Numbered from the stretch's first letter, positions 33,774 to 46,176 are shown. The stretch is 64,000 bases of DNA from Aurelia coerulea (GCA_039566865.1 CM076954.1:9184001-9248000); one strand, 5' to 3'. Program-made: numbers and translations. Notes: generated by a model from the letters alone, not told the origin.

Positions 33774-35853
33774 AGATGAAAAATTTTGACGAAGAGCTTT
33801 TCCTCAATGATCTTGCCTCTGTAGACTGGCATGCTATTGTGAGGGTCTCGGGATGCTTGGAGGGAGCTGTTAATCGATGGTCTGATACGCTGTCTCAGAT
33901 CATCGAAAAACATGCGCCCCTCCGGGAAAAGCGAGTCTCTGAACGGTATTGCCCGTGGATAACACCCGAATTAAAAAAGATCTGTAGGACAAGAGACAAA
34001 CTGAAGATCGCTGCAGTGAAGGCTAAATCCGAGCTTTTAATGAATGCTTACAAGCATATAAGATCCAAAGCTAATAAATTAAACCGCTCGCTGAAAACCC
34101 AATATTTCACAAATAAGATTCGTTCCTGCGAAGGCAACATCAAAGAAACTTGGAAAGCTATGAACCAAGTAATCCATAAGAGATCCAAAACTACTAATAT
34201 TAAAGCTCTCAAAGAAGGTGACGATACCATTGCCGACACTAAATCCATTGTCGATACTATGAACAGTTTCTTTTGCAACGTTGGGAAAAGCCTAGCTGAA
34301 AAAATCCCTGCCAAACCTAATCCCCTTCTTAATGGTGATTTTGGAGATCCACCCAGCTGCGAGCCTTTTTTGTTTTCCCCTATAAACGAAGAGACTTTGA
34401 TTAGGGTTTGTGGCGGTATTAAAACTTCCAATGGGTCGGGTGTTGACTGTATATCTAGTTATTTCCTGAAAATTGGAATTTCGGTATTGGCACCTTCTCT
34501 CGTGCAGCTGTTCAATTTATCTCTTTCTCTCGGGCGATTCCCGGACAGTTGGAAAATTGCGAGGGTAGCACCTATCTTTAAAGATGGAGCCACCGATAAC
34601 AAATCAAACAACAGGCCTATTTCTGTGCTCGTTGTAATTTCTCGACTTTTCGAGAAGCTAATCTTCGATCAGCTTTATGACTACCTTTACCGAAATCAGC
34701 TCATCTTTCTCCTACAGTCAACGTTCAGAAAACTGCATTCAGTCCTAACGTGTCTACTTAAAAGCACAAATGACTGGTATTTAAATATTGACAAGGGGAA
34801 ATACACTGCTGCCGTCTTTATCGATCTCAAAAAAGCTTTTGATACTGTGGACCTTGATATCCTTTTGGACAAACTGAACTACTATGGCGTCAAGGGTAAA
34901 GAATTGAGCTGGTTTCGGTCTTATCTTTTCAATAGGAAGCAATTCTGTAGAGTGAATGGTCATTCATCTTCAACTGAAGGGGTAGATTGTGGAGTTCCCC
35001 AGGGCTCCTGCCTAGGACCCCTACTCTTTCTAGTTTATGTAAATGACCTCCCCTACTGTTTAAAGACTTCTGACGTGGCAATGTATGCTGACGACACCAC
35101 TATCTATTACTCCTCTCCTTCTATTGACGAGATCAATGCTGCAATCAATGCTGACCTTGAAGCCCTTAGATGTTGGCTTGAGGGCAACAAGCTATCACTT
35201 AATGTCGTAAAAACTCAAGGGATTATAAAGGGTAGCAGGTGCAAGCTTCACAGTATAGACTTGCCCAGTTCTTCCAAAGCTGACCTTAACATTGGTAATG
35301 AGGTGATCACCATGGTCAACAATACCAAGTATCTTGGTTTGCAGGTTGACGATCAACTTAAATGGTCAGAAAGTTTCTAGAGGTATTGGTATGTTGAAGT
35401 ATTCTAAACGATACCTACCTAAGGAAAACCTCATTATGCTGTATAGAAGTCTCGTTGAGCCCTATTTTAGGTATTGTTGCCCTGTCTGGGGATCTTGCGG
35501 TGCATCAGCCCTCGATAAGTTGCAAAAACTTCAAAAATCGAGCCGCCAGGATAGTCACAAACAGCCCCTATGACACTTCAGCTCTGCCTTTAATAAGAAA
35601 TCTCGGTTGGCTTACTATTAGAGAACTGATCGATTTTGAGACTAGCAGGATGGTCTATAAATCTCTTAACGCCCTTGCCCCTGATTACTTGAGTAACATA
35701 TTTCAAAGTGTATCCGAAGCTACTAACCGTCAGCTGAGGAACTCTAAAACGGGCTTAAGACGTCCTCATCGCTCCACACTTTTCGAAGAAAATATAAAGC
35801 CAAACTATGACTCTTCTCGTTTTTCTTTCTTTTTTGTCAAAGATTTATTGTAA
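33774..35853 (+). pseudogene. LINE reverse transcriptase, near-complete, late frameshifts
   Basis: The first 535 or so codons are open. They include the post-endonuclease linker (QMKNFDEELFLNDLASVDW), RVAPIFKDGATDNKSNNRPI, AVFIDLKKAFDTVDLDIL, CGVPQGSCLGPLLFLVYVND and the catalytic AMYADDTTIYY. Near 35370 the frame shifts (a small deletion after QVDDQLKWSE). The C-terminus continues as GIGMLKYSKRYLPKENLIML and LPLIRNLGWLTIRELIDFET in two further frames. Apart from these shifts and the upstream damage, the protein looks recently active. Confidence 0.85.
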
Positions 35854-36016
35854 ATAGGGGTGTATTATATATTTATTTATTCATTATCTAATTTTTAATA
35901 TTACTTTAGCATGGCTCCCTGTAAAGCAGTATGTAAATATTGAGTGGATTACCATGGATAAAAAAAGTTAAAATGAAATGAAAGTGAATGAAATGAATAT
36001 TTCAATAGTTACGTGA

Positions 36017-36299
36017 AAATTAGAAAATTAAACGAGCCTTACCTGTAAGGTGAAGTTTGATTGAAATTCTTCTCCGGCATCAACAGGAACGTAGGAGTTA
36101 CATGAGAAGCGAGCGCATGCGTTGCCAGTCATCCTTTAACGCGAAGTGATTGCAGGACAAATACATTACAGAACGCAGGAGTCACAAAGGGCGGCAAAAT
36201 ATACCCGGGCGGGGCATGTGACTCCTACGTTCCTGTTGATGCCAGAGAAGAATTCCAATCAAACTTCACCTTACAAGGCTCGTTTAATTTTCTAATTCT
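36017..36299. repeat. DIRS terminal inverted repeats
   Basis: Positions 36017-36093 and 36223-36299 are inverted copies (ATTAGAAAATTAAACGAGCC at the outside, GTTCCTGTTGATGCC toward the inside) with a spacer of about 130 bp. A third, direct partial copy follows the right arm at 36290-36340. Complex inverted or split terminal repeats are the hallmark of DIRS elements, and the tyrosine recombinase lies alongside. Confidence 0.65.
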
Positions 36300-36312
36300 T
36301 CTCTGTCATCAA

Positions 36313-36876
36313 CTACGTCACTACGGAGTCACATGAGATTTTAAAGCGCTGCAAGCACGAGCTTAGGTAGTGATAATCCACCCATGAAGATGTTAGAAAG
36401 AGAAACATCCCTGAAGAACATAACATTTTATCAAACAATAAACAAAAATCTCCAAAATTTTGAGAGTTAATTTCACGTTCATAATGTTTTGCAAATGTTC
36501 TTTCATTTGACCAACCAGCGCTTTTAATGATTTCCGATAAAGTCATTCCTGCTTGTTTGGTTGCAGATGTAGACGCTGCCCTGCAGCTGTACGCACTGAA
36601 AACATCTGTGTCTATTCCAGAATCAGTTAATGTAGCTTTTACTCATCGTGCAATCGTGTCCTTTGATACTGGCTTGTGAGGCTTATGAAAACTTTCAAAT
36701 AGTGCCGAATGTTCCCCTCTGAGTAATTTTGTACGTTCTAAATAATGGGACAATGTCTTTACAATGCATAGCTTCGGCTCCTTGGGATAATGATGCAGTT
36801 CTAGTGGTGCCTGGTGTTTGCCTGGTTTTGTTGTTTTCAAAGGCTTGAAATTCTTTTGCAAAGGTTTGTAACCCAA
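36313..36876 (-). pseudogene. DIRS tyrosine recombinase, C-terminal part
   Basis: The frame reads PKEPKLCIVKTLSHYLERTK, then FHKPHKPVSKDTIAR, an in-frame TGA, then AYSCRAASTSATKQAGMTLS and IIKSAGWSNERTFAKHYE. This is the catalytic region of DIRS recombinases, which integrate the circular cDNA. The usual HxxR histidine is replaced (YSCR), and the nonsense codon stands where a tryptophan normally is. The final catalytic tyrosine (HYE) is retained. This copy is inactive. Confidence 0.8.
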
Positions 36877-37036
36877 ATGATACTGCCTTCATTTCGAGAT
36901 TGTTTATGCTGTTTTCTTTTTCAGAAAGGGACCATATTCTCCCGGCAGTCATTTCATTATAGAATGCGCCCCAGCCTTCTAAGGACGCGTCCGTTTTGAT
37001 GACATGTAACGGATTGACACGTGTAAGTGGTTTGAT
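36865..37036 (-). pseudogene. DIRS RNase H domain, cut by the hAT insertion
   Basis: The frame reads PLTRVNPLHVIKTDASLEGW, then YNEMTAGRIWSLSEKENSIN and LEMKAVSFGLQTFAKEF: the TDAS, E and N-LE blocks of a DIRS RNase H. It joins directly to the RT end at 51344 once the hAT element and one GGTTTGAT are removed. Downstream it runs straight into the recombinase in another frame, so the segment between RNase H and recombinase is deleted. Confidence 0.8.
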
Positions 37037-37601
37037 CAGGGGCGTCGTGGCCGGGGGGGGGGGGGCAGGGGGGCCATGACCTACCCTAAAATTCAAATGG
37101 TTGGATTTGGGCTAATACTGTTCATTTGATCGATTCAGATTGTGTGCATTACTTTCACATCTTCCTACAACCCATAGCTACAACATTTGCCGTCTTCGTT
37201 GCATTCCGGTAGATATTTTCCACATATTAGTTCTGGTTTTAGCAGAGCAGTTTACACACACTGCGTATCAGTGGTTACCAGAGCCTCAAAAATTCAAAAC
37301 AAGACTTTATGTAAGTTTTGTCTGCAGACCTTTTAGAAAATGCTAATTGCTTCGGAAGATAAAGTTGATTTAAATAGGTACATCTGAAGTATACATTTGA
37401 AGATGGCACTTAACAAGTTACGTTGATGAAATACTGCTGTACATCACGGAGAGGTTTTTCATGACTGATAGTTATTATTCATTTCCACCAAAAAGAAAAC
37501 CATTTTCTTTTCACACAAGATATTTTCGCTTCAGCCCTAAATTTTTTCCTTTTTCACTGAAAAGGGTTCTGAAAGTCAAGCTTATGGAAAAGAAGACTTA
37601 A

Positions 37602-38868
37602 CCCTATCCAGACTGGGCTTTTTGAGCTACTAGAAGACTGGGGGGGGGCTCATTCAGCCCCCCCTCTCTAAAATCGCCATTCCTTCACTTACGAAGACGA
37701 AACTCACCACGCAGGTAGCCGTGCTTATGATTTATCATTTTTCACAAAAATATTTCTAAAAATAGATATGACGTCATAATTATTCAAGACCAACTGGCAC
37801 GTGTTCACGAAAAAAATGAAAAAATCAACTTTTTTTTAAATCTTTATAATTTTCCAAGATTGATTCATGAAACCAAATTATGCCAATCAAAGCATTGTTA
37901 GAAGGTGAAAATATACTTATAAAGTGAAAAATTTGATTTTCGCAAATCCAAGATGGCGGACAGAGAGATTAAAATTCTTGTTTTTCCGAAAAATGACAAA
38001 TGCAGCCATAATAGAGAATTTCTCCATATATTACAACGAAAACTACTTCAATGATAAGTGTTCGTTGCATACTTCATTTTTCCTTTTGAAACTTTTGTTT
38101 TGATTATTGCAAAAAATGCTGACATCAGCATTTTTTCCCCGTAGGACTCAAAGGAGTTGGAAGGAAGGGGAAAGGTGGAAATATGGGGTTGAGGATAGTA
38201 ATTTGGTGTAATTTTGATAATATTTTGACAAACTAAACACTTTCAAGTAAAAAAACTCTGACTATAAAACAGATTCTTAAGATATGCATGAAAACTGATC
38301 GCTGGTAGTACTATGTGAGGATACCCCCCGGGAATCTTATACCGTTTGCGACCAATGGTGCACAAAATTCAAACAAAATTACATAGCTTAGGTGGAAACA
38401 ACCCTGTTGATCAGTTTTAATCTATTTATTGCCGCTGTAAAACATTTGGGGTCGAAATATCCTTGCAGAAAGACCGCTAACTAATTTTTGCCATTTTCTT
38501 AAAGATGACGTCATTGATGATGTCACGTGACATATAATTGGTCTATTGTTCCTGGAAAAAATTAAAGAGACCTTACAAATTATAAGTATAGAAAGTAAAA
38601 AGGATACTATCAAAGAATTATGAGGTGATCTGGAATTACATCCATAAGCAGCTTACCTAAAAGTTTGGCCCCGACCACTCTGAAAAAAACAGCCACCCCC
38701 CACCCCCCTGAACTTTTTCTTTCAAAATTTCACACAAAATCACACTTCAAAAGGATAGAAACTAAAAGTCAAAAAACCATTTCCTGGTTCGTTGAACCAA
38801 TTTGGAGTAGTGCTCAGTTAAGTATGTGGGGGGGGGGCTGAATGAGCCCCCCCCCAGTCTGGATAAGG
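37602..38868. mobile_element. TTAA MITE, 1,267 bp (piggyBac-like ends)
   Basis: TTAA lies outside both ends (37598-37601, 38869-38872). The inverted ends are CCCTATCCAGACTGGG on the left and the complement of a one-base-different copy on the right. The terminal hairpins read G-run, GCTCATTCAGC, C-run on the left and the complementary arrangement on the right. It shares interior blocks with the MITEs at 28513 and 59768 but is about 400 bp longer. Confidence 0.85.
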
Positions 38869-39129
38869 TTAAAGAAATGAAGATGTCAGGAAGCTATCAG
38901 AGTTATCAAGCTATCATGCTCATATTTCATACAACTACAGCAGAAACCAATCCATTTCTAGGTGATTTTTAAGTTGTCAGGGAAGCCTTCCGTCAGTCAA
39001 GCTCTGCTGCTCCTTTCAGCGGCGACTTCTTCACAAAAAGGGGCACTTTGTAACGATGTAAAGAGTGTGGTCGCAAAAATTTTCCCGGGGACGAGCCCCC
39101 GGACCCCACTTTTACTCGCTTCGCTCGCA

Positions 39130-40240
39130 TTTTGTTTCAGCAACCCGAATATCAATGTCGTTCCGATGCTCCCTCAATAGAGAGGCGAGTGTCAGAGAGG
39201 TACAGCCCTTGGCTATCTTCTCATTTAAATGCTTTGTTTCGTACTAGAGACAGAATTAAGGCGGTCAAGGCAAAATCTGAAATATTAATGAATGCTTATA
39301 GACAAGTTAGGAATCAGGCTAATGATATGAATTCTCGGTTAAAGAGAGAATACTTCACAAATAAACTTAACGAGTGTGAAGGCGACCTAAAGCAGACCTG
39401 GTCGACGGTCAACAAACTCATCAACAAGCGATCAAAGTCAACTCAAATCCAATCCCTAAAGGTGGATGACACAGTAATAAAGGATTCGGAAAGCATAGCT
39501 AATTCAACTAAAAGACTACTTCTGTTCTGTTGGTGACAAGTTAAGTAAAAAAATTCCTGACAAGGTGAATTCTCTTTTGAAAGGAGACATCGACATAAAT
39601 CCAACGGCTGCTCGTTTCACATTCTCACCAATGCAGCCTCAAGAGTTAATGGAAGCAATGAATAAATTTAAGACTTAGATCTGGCCTAGATCAAATTTCC
39701 AGCTTTTTCCTCAAGGCAGGAATGCCAATCTTAGCTCAGCCCCTGAGTCAACTATTTAACTTGTCTTAATATCTAGGCCTGTTCCCTGACAGTTGGGAGA
39801 TAGCAAGGGTTGCACCAGTCTTTAAGAATGGTCCTGCCGATGAAAGCTCTAATTATCGCCCAATTTCTGTCCTACCGGTTGTCTCTCGCCTCTTTGAGAA
39901 ACTAATTTATGACCAGCTGTACAATTACCTTGATTCCAACAAACTTGTTTTTGGAAAAAGATTTCAGCATACAGACGGTTGCATTCTGTTCTGTCATGTT
40001 TGCTTAAATGCACAAATGATTGGTACTTGAATTTAGAGGGTGGTAAATATACAGCAGTTACCTTTGTAGATCTCAAAAAGGCTTTCGACACCGTAAATCA
40101 TGAAATATTATTGCAAAAACTAGAGCTATATGGTATTCATAAAAAGAACTGAAATGGTTCCTTTCTTATTTGACTAATAGAAAACAGTGCTGTAAGGTAA
40201 ATGGGAAGCTTTCAAATATCGAATCTGTAACCTGTGGAGT
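39130..40240 (+). pseudogene. LINE, first part (linker and RT fingers/palm)
   Basis: The frame begins near SIERRVSERYSPWLSSHLNA and runs through KREYFTNKLNECEGDLKQTW. It has a frameshift at about 39525, later IARVAPVFKNGPADESSNYR and TFVDLKKAFDTVNHEI, and stops within the RT at TCGV. The next residues (PQGSCLGPLL) resume at 47260 after the 7 kb block. It is related to the LINE at 31929-35996. It sits inside the hAT element. Confidence 0.8.
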
Positions 40241-40568
40241 TTCAGTTTCAGTTTCAGTTTCATATATTTTAAATTCACTTCATACAATTTATAATTTACT
40301 ATACTAACAGCTAACTAAACTACAAGGAAAAGAAAATATTACAGAAAATTAATACATTGGTACGGAAAATTAATACAATATACAAATACAGAGAAAAGAA
40401 TAAATTGTATGGAGAGAATTACTTAAAGGAGGAGCTCTCTCAATAGGTAAACTAATCGAGGAGAGAGCCCCCCCCCCCCTGTCCTACGAAAATTTGAAAT
40501 TATGATGGACACATTTGATTTTCGTATGATAAAGTAGAAATTGTGCCAGAATCAAACATAGCTTTGAA
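40241..40568 (-). other. LINE 3' UTR and CTGAAA tail
   Basis: The tail at 40241-40262 is a short run of CTGAAA on the minus strand. The UTR holds a complementary pair of GAGAGAGC/GCTCTCTC segments around 40433-40475, with a G/C run, present also in the truncated relative at 6563-8085. A conserved 3' stem near the tail is the kind of structure LINE RTs recognise. Confidence 0.7.
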
Positions 40569-43500
40569 TTATTCATTGACCTTGTTCAGTAAGTAAATTT
40601 TCAGTTGCTTTTTGAAGGATATTTTCGATGGAGCATTACGGAGTTCAACGGGTAATGAATTCCAAAGTTTAGCACCAATATATCGAATTGATTTTAAACC
40701 ATATTGAAGACTGTTTATTCGAGATAAGTATAGATTTCCTTGACTGGCCTGTCTCATTGAATATTGATGAACAGATGAATTGAATAGGAAGAAGTTATGA
40801 AAGCAACTAGGTGAAGTTTTATTAACAGAGTCAAAGACAAAGGTTAAAAGTCGGAGTTCAAATATCTCAGAAAGTTTGAGAAGTTTAAGATCTTTAAAGA
40901 TTGGAAGAGAGGGTGACATGCGAGGCTGAAATGAGATAGCTCTGACTGCTTTTTTCTGTTGTTTAAAAATTGGATCAACATATGATGCATATGTTTGACC
41001 CCAAACAATAAGACCACATTGTAAGAAGGACAGAAACAAAGCATTGTACAAGCAAAGTAAAACATCTATGGGAAGTAAGTTTCTAATTTTGAAAAAGATT
41101 CCACAAGTTCTGGCTAATTTTTTAGAAAGTTCACTTAGATGGTATTTCCAGCTTAGATGCTCATCTAAGAGGAGTCCTAAGAATTTGACAAACTTGACCC
41201 TTTTAATATGCTTTTTCCCTATTTTTATCGTAGAATCAGAAGGAACATTTTTAGAAGGAGAATGAAAGATAATATAGTTTGTCTTATCAATGTTTAATGA
41301 TAATTTATTAGCATCAAGCCATTTCTTTATTGATCTAAGTTCTTTGTTAACGATTTTAATTAAGTTAGATAAATCATTTGATTCACAGTAGATGTTTGTA
41401 TCATCAGCAAAGAGATAGAAATTAAGTTTCTTAGAAGCATTTGGTAGATCATTGATGTAGATAAGGAAAAGTAATGGGCCTAGTACAGAACCTTGTGGTA
41501 CACCACAAGTAATTGAAAGTAAGTTAGAATTATTTCCATTGACAGAGACATATTGCTTTCTGTCAGACAGATAAGATTTAAACCACTCGAGGGCACAACC
41601 GCGCACCCCATGGTGTTCCAATTGTGATAATAAAAATTTTATGATTCACAGTATCAAAAGCCTTTTGTAAATCAATAAAAATACCACAACCAAATTTTTT
41701 ATTATCAAGTGTGTTTCTAATAGCTTCTGTCAAACTCACCAGCGCATGATCAATAGAGTGGTTTTCTTGAAATCCAAATTGTAAGGAATAAAGAACATTA
41801 TTTATTTCTAAAAATCTATACAGTCGCCTGTACATCAACTTCTCAAATATCTTACTGAAGATGGGTAAAAGAGAAATTGGCCTATAGTTAGATGGTAGCT
41901 CAGGATTCCCTTTTTTGAATAGAGTTATCACCTTGGCTATCTTAAGTTTATCAGGAAAAATACCAGACTGGAAAGACTGATTCACAAGAAGAGCAAAAAG
42001 TGGAGAAACTGAGGATCCAATGATTTTTAATAATTTTATGGGTATACTGTTAGGACCTACGGATTTAGATCGATTTAAAATGTTGATTATGTCATTAATT
42101 TCTGTCCAGGTGACTGGAGTAAGGAAAAGTGAATTAGAAGTTCTGTTAGTTAAATAGTCCAGGGGAGACTTAGGTGTTACTGGGATTGTCTTTGTTATTT
42201 CATCAGCAACATTTACAAAAAAATCATTAAAAATATTTGACATTTTACCTGGTTCTGATGTTACATTTCCTTCCTTATCTTTGATTTTGTTAATTAAAGA
42301 AGATGTAGAAGATTTATGAGAGATGATGGTTTTTATACCTGACCATAATTTTTTCATATTTTGAGTGTTAGTAGAAAAATAGTTATGAAAATAACTTTCT
42401 TTACTTCTTTTTATTTCATTGGCAACACGATTTCTTAATTTTTTATACAATTTAAGGTTGTCATCAGTTGCATTTTTCCTTAATTTCAGCAAAACTCTGT
42501 CTCGGATTCTCATCATCTTTTGCACTCTATTATTTATCCAAGGCTTATTTTTCAGTTTAATTTCCTTTCTACTCCTCTTTTTGATTGGTGCGTGCTTATT
42601 TGTCAAAGTACTAAGGTCTTGCAAAAATCTGTCAAATTTTTTGCTCACATCCATATCACTATTTTCTAAATAAGTAAAGTTAATCTGATGAAAGTCCTCA
42701 AGGAATTGGTCATCCTTAAATTTAGAATAATCATATTTGAATGATTCAGATTTATTATGACTGACCTGAGTATTTTTCAAAATCAAGAACTGGGGAAAAT
42801 GATCAGTAATTTGCATTAAAATGTTGCCACTTGTTATATTAGCATTGGTAGCATTAGTGTATATGTTATCAATAACTGATGCTCTATGTTCTGAGACTCT
42901 AGTAGGATGATGAATACAAGGAAGAAGGCTGTGTGAAAAAAAGTTGTTGACAAACTCAGTTGTTGGTGTATGGGAAGCATAATCAAGTAGATTGACATTG
43001 AAATCACCCATTATAAATGCCAGTTTGTTTGAGGATATTTTAGAAAGAAGATCCTGAAAGTGAGATGTGAGGTTTTCAACAGGTGAACTTGGGTGTCTGT
43101 AAACACAACAAATAAGGAAATCTTTATCCTTTTTGTTTTCAATCTCCACCCATATTGTTTCAAAATCATCAGTGCAAGAATCTAAGTCTATTCTTGGCTT
43201 GGAAGCAAGAGAATTTCTAATATACAAACCAACACCACCATTTTGAGTAAGTGATGAAGTCTTAAAAAAGGTATAGCCAGGAATATCAACATTAGATGAA
43301 ATGGGATTGTTAATAGAATGCCATATTTCAGACACTCCAATGACATCAAGATTCAGATTAGAGTGAGCAGATAAAGAAACTAATTCATCATGATGAAGGG
43401 ATAGACTTCTTATATTAGTGTGAAGAATAGAAAAGTCACTAGAAGAGGATGACTGTAAGGAAGACAGCTCAGGTAGAGTGAAGTAGCGAGAATCAATATT

Positions 43501-43851
43501 CTGAGGCATGTGCTCATCAATATCATAATCACTGAGATTAGGCAAATTCACAAGGTTAGATGTAGTTTCAAATGAAGGTGAAAAGTCAACAAAGGATGGA
43601 ACATCAAAATCATAAAGTACTGATAATTCATCATTTCCTAAGGAGCCAAATGGAAACAAATCTTGGATACAGTGCTTACAAAACCAATGAACCTCATCTG
43701 GTTCTTTTTCAAGTTCTCTATATTCACGAGCAGAGATCTCATTGCATTTGATATGGACAAAGAAATTGCATTTATTGCAAAAAATAGCTTTTTGACAATT
43801 GCGTATGTTTTTGTGGCAAATACCACATGGTATATCAACTGGATTTGTCAT
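40569..43851 (-). CDS. LINE ORF2: PHD-like finger, EEP endonuclease, RT; one frameshift
   Basis: The first 757-codon frame has an N-terminal zinc finger (CGICHKNIRNCQKAIFCNKC, then HIKC and WFCKHC, residues about 9-62). An EEP endonuclease follows (HTNIRSLSLHHDEL, GGVGLYIRNSL, FIMGDFNVNLLDY, SVIDNIYTN, ITDHFPQF; about 145-350). The RT begins after about residue 570 (SNYRPISLLPIFSKIFEKLM, GIFIDLQKAFDTVNHKI). A single extra T in a T-run around 41634-41638 shifts the frame. The remaining 350 codons carry CGVPQGSVLGPLLFLIYIND, YLFADDTNIY and the C-terminal domain. It is otherwise intact and unusually well preserved. Confidence 0.9.
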
Positions 43852-44099
43852 TTACATCTTATGAGTTCATAAAAAGACCAAGATGCGGCATACTAAACTG
43901 AGAACAAGAAAATAATTGAAATAGGAGTATACAATATGTATGTGCACATTGCATATACAATGAAATAATGCTTTTGATAATTTGTCTGAATACTTAGTTT
44001 GAAAAAGGAAATAGAATTAGATCAAGGATAATTAATCTAAGCATAAATAAGAAGTAACACAACAAACTTGATGGATTGAGTCAGTAAATGGAGACTGCA

Positions 44100-44897
44100 T
44101 CAGAAAGTGTCAAATGATATTTCTGCATCACTGTTGTCAGGGGGCTTCTCTTTTGGACTCTCTGCTGGGCTTTGAGTTTGTCTCCCAAATCTGGACTGTC
44201 CCTCTTTGATCACCAGTTTATCCATAACAAAATAGGCTACTTTGCCTTGTTGACGTGCAGCAATCAAACTATCTTTCTGTAAGGCTCGTCTCTCTAATGT
44301 GCGCTTGGCATAGTCAGGAAAGAACTTTACTCCATCTGGCTTGAGGGACCTTGCTTTTCTAAGCACTGACTCTTTGTCCTTCCATTTGCAAAATTTAGCC
44401 ACAATTGGCCTTGGCTGATTTGCGTATCTTGGATTCCTATTGGTACTTTTCATTCTGTGACATCTTTCTATCTCAAAGTTATCTTCAAGATTAAGTTTCT
44501 CCTTCAATGCCTTTCTCACAACCTCTTCTGTGTCATCCCATGTTTTCTCTTCATCTTTATCTTCCTGGATACCAAGAATCTTAATGTTGTTTCGACGACT
44601 TTGATTCTCCATGTACTCCAATTGCGATTCAACGTTGTCTGCATGGTCATTTATCATGTTGAGATTTTCAGTATGGAGTGCAATTTTTGTATCCATGGTG
44701 TCAGCTTTATTCTTCTCTTCGTCGACCTGAGCTTGTGTGAATTGCAAACTGACCTTGAGGTCATTAATTTCCGTTCTGACTGATTTAAGTTCATCTTTTA
44801 CATCCTGGATTAACATTAAAAATGTTGTCTTGAATGCGTCTGCTTGATTCTGGATGAGCATTTTAATGACTTCCAAGGTCACAGTCTCTTGACCCAT
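44100..44897 (-). CDS. LINE ORF1 protein (coiled coil plus RRM-like)
   Basis: This is an intact 265-codon frame. Residues about 30-95 are heptad-like and highly charged (VKDELKSVRTEINDLKVSLQ), forming a coiled coil for trimerisation. Residues 98-185 have SRRNNIKILGIQED, FEIERCHRMKS and RPIVAKFCKWKDKESVLRKA, the RRM-like RNA-binding domain of L1-type ORF1 proteins. A basic C-terminal domain follows. It binds LINE RNA as a chaperone. ORF2 starts about 250 bp downstream. No disabling change is visible. Confidence 0.85.
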   Translation of the reverse strand: MGQETVTLEVIKMLIQNQADAFKTTFLMLIQDVKDELKSVRTEINDLKVSLQFTQAQVDEEKNKADTMDTKIALHTENLNMINDHADNVESQLEYMENQSRRNNIKILGIQEDKDEEKTWDDTEEVVRKALKEKLNLEDNFEIERCHRMKSTNRNPRYANQPRPIVAKFCKWKDKESVLRKARSLKPDGVKFFPDYAKRTLERRALQKDSLIAARQQGKVAYFVMDKLVIKEGQSRFGRQTQSPAESPKEKPPDNSDAEISFDTF

Positions 44898-44991
44898 GAT
44901 TATTTGAACAACGTGAATTTAGGCCCACGTGTGGCCTAACTAACAGTGACTGAAACTCAAAAGTGCCCTGCCAAAATTTGCTCAAGGATAA

Positions 44992-45343
44992 CCTAGGATT
45001 TACCTAGGTCAACCTAGGTGCATTGCTCATGGATTACCTAGGTTTGAACCTAGGTTTTCCTTGAGGCAATCCTTGGGCAGACCTAGGTAATCCTAGGTTT
45101 CAAATTGGAACAACGTAGCTGTATCGGGAGATAGGAAAGCTCAAGGAAAACCTAGGTATGCTCAAGGATGCCATATATGGACGTTCTCAACCGATTCATC
45201 GACCTAGGTATACCTAGGTCTAACCTAGGTTATCTCGGGATAATCGAATAGGATCACGTGACGGAAGACTTAGGTTTTCTCAAGGTTAACCTAGGTCATT
45301 TAGCCTCTCCTTCAACACGTCAAAAACCTAGGTTTAACCTAGG
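44992..45343. repeat. Cluster of 14 CCTAGG palindromes
   Basis: CCTAGG occurs at 44992, 45003, 45013, 45038, 45049, 45082, 45092, 45151, 45203, 45213, 45223, 45290, 45327 and 45338, mostly extended to ACCTAGGT. Random expectation in about 350 bp is well under one. Spacing is irregular (10-67 bp), so it is not a simple tandem repeat. Confidence 0.9.
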
Positions 45344-46176
45344 TTTAACCAAGGTGTGTACCGGTTGGAACCGGATTAACCAGACTTTTAATGCAATCTG
45401 ATTCAAAATCGTTACATCCTCGTAGCATCCTCAAACTGTCCTCGTACTTATTTTTCGTTAGAAACTAAGAAGTTGACCCTGCTATCAATTCAATGTTCTT
45501 TCAAAATATCTGTTAAATTGTGCATGCAACAAAAAGAATGCAAACATTAAAAGCACAGCGTCTTCTTTCCGAAAGCCCAAGATAGATAACGATGTTTCCT
45601 CGCTTCAAGTTTCTCGAGACTCGTACAGTTTTTCAAATCAAAACTTTTCGATGCCGCGGCAAATCTTTAGTCTCATTTTGTCTTTCTTTGCAAGTTCAAC
45701 ACCAAGACAAACACAAACAAACCTTTCAATTGTTAACCAATATTTTCTTCCATCAAATTCTTGCAAATCTTTGCAACAAGTTATACAATTGACTTTCTCC
45801 ATCGGAAAATTAAATGTAACAACTGCCAGCCATAACAGCAACGGAAAGAGTTAGGTCTCTCCCTCTTCAGAAAATTCTGTCCGTCTCACATCGAAATACT
45901 CACGCCACCCAAGAGTCGCCAAGGCGCGAAAGTATTGCCCAATCATAAATGTGAATCGCTGCCATGTGACTTGGAAACAGTTCAAGGATTTTTCATGGAC
46001 CTTGAGCTCGTGTGATTGATCAAAGAAATTCTAGGAACCTGGGGACATTTCAAGGTTTTTCAAGGTCCTCGGGTGTGTGCGATTTTCTCAAGGTCTGGAA
46101 ATAAACCTTGAAACTATAACTCAGCTCAAGGATTCTCAAGGACCTTGTACTAATTTCAAGGTTTTTTGTCAGTTCA

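Larger units (their letters stand above)
31929..35996 (+). mobile_element. 5'-truncated LINE split by a DNA element, TSD ATATTT
   Basis: ATATTT at 31923-31928 and 35997-36002 bounds the insertion. The flanks outside it join into sequence matching 30070-30100, an uninterrupted paralogue. The element contains an EEP endonuclease and an RT in sense orientation and ends with an A-rich tail of GAAAT/GAATG words. A 1,097-bp long-TIR element lies inside at 32674-33770. Confidence 0.85.
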
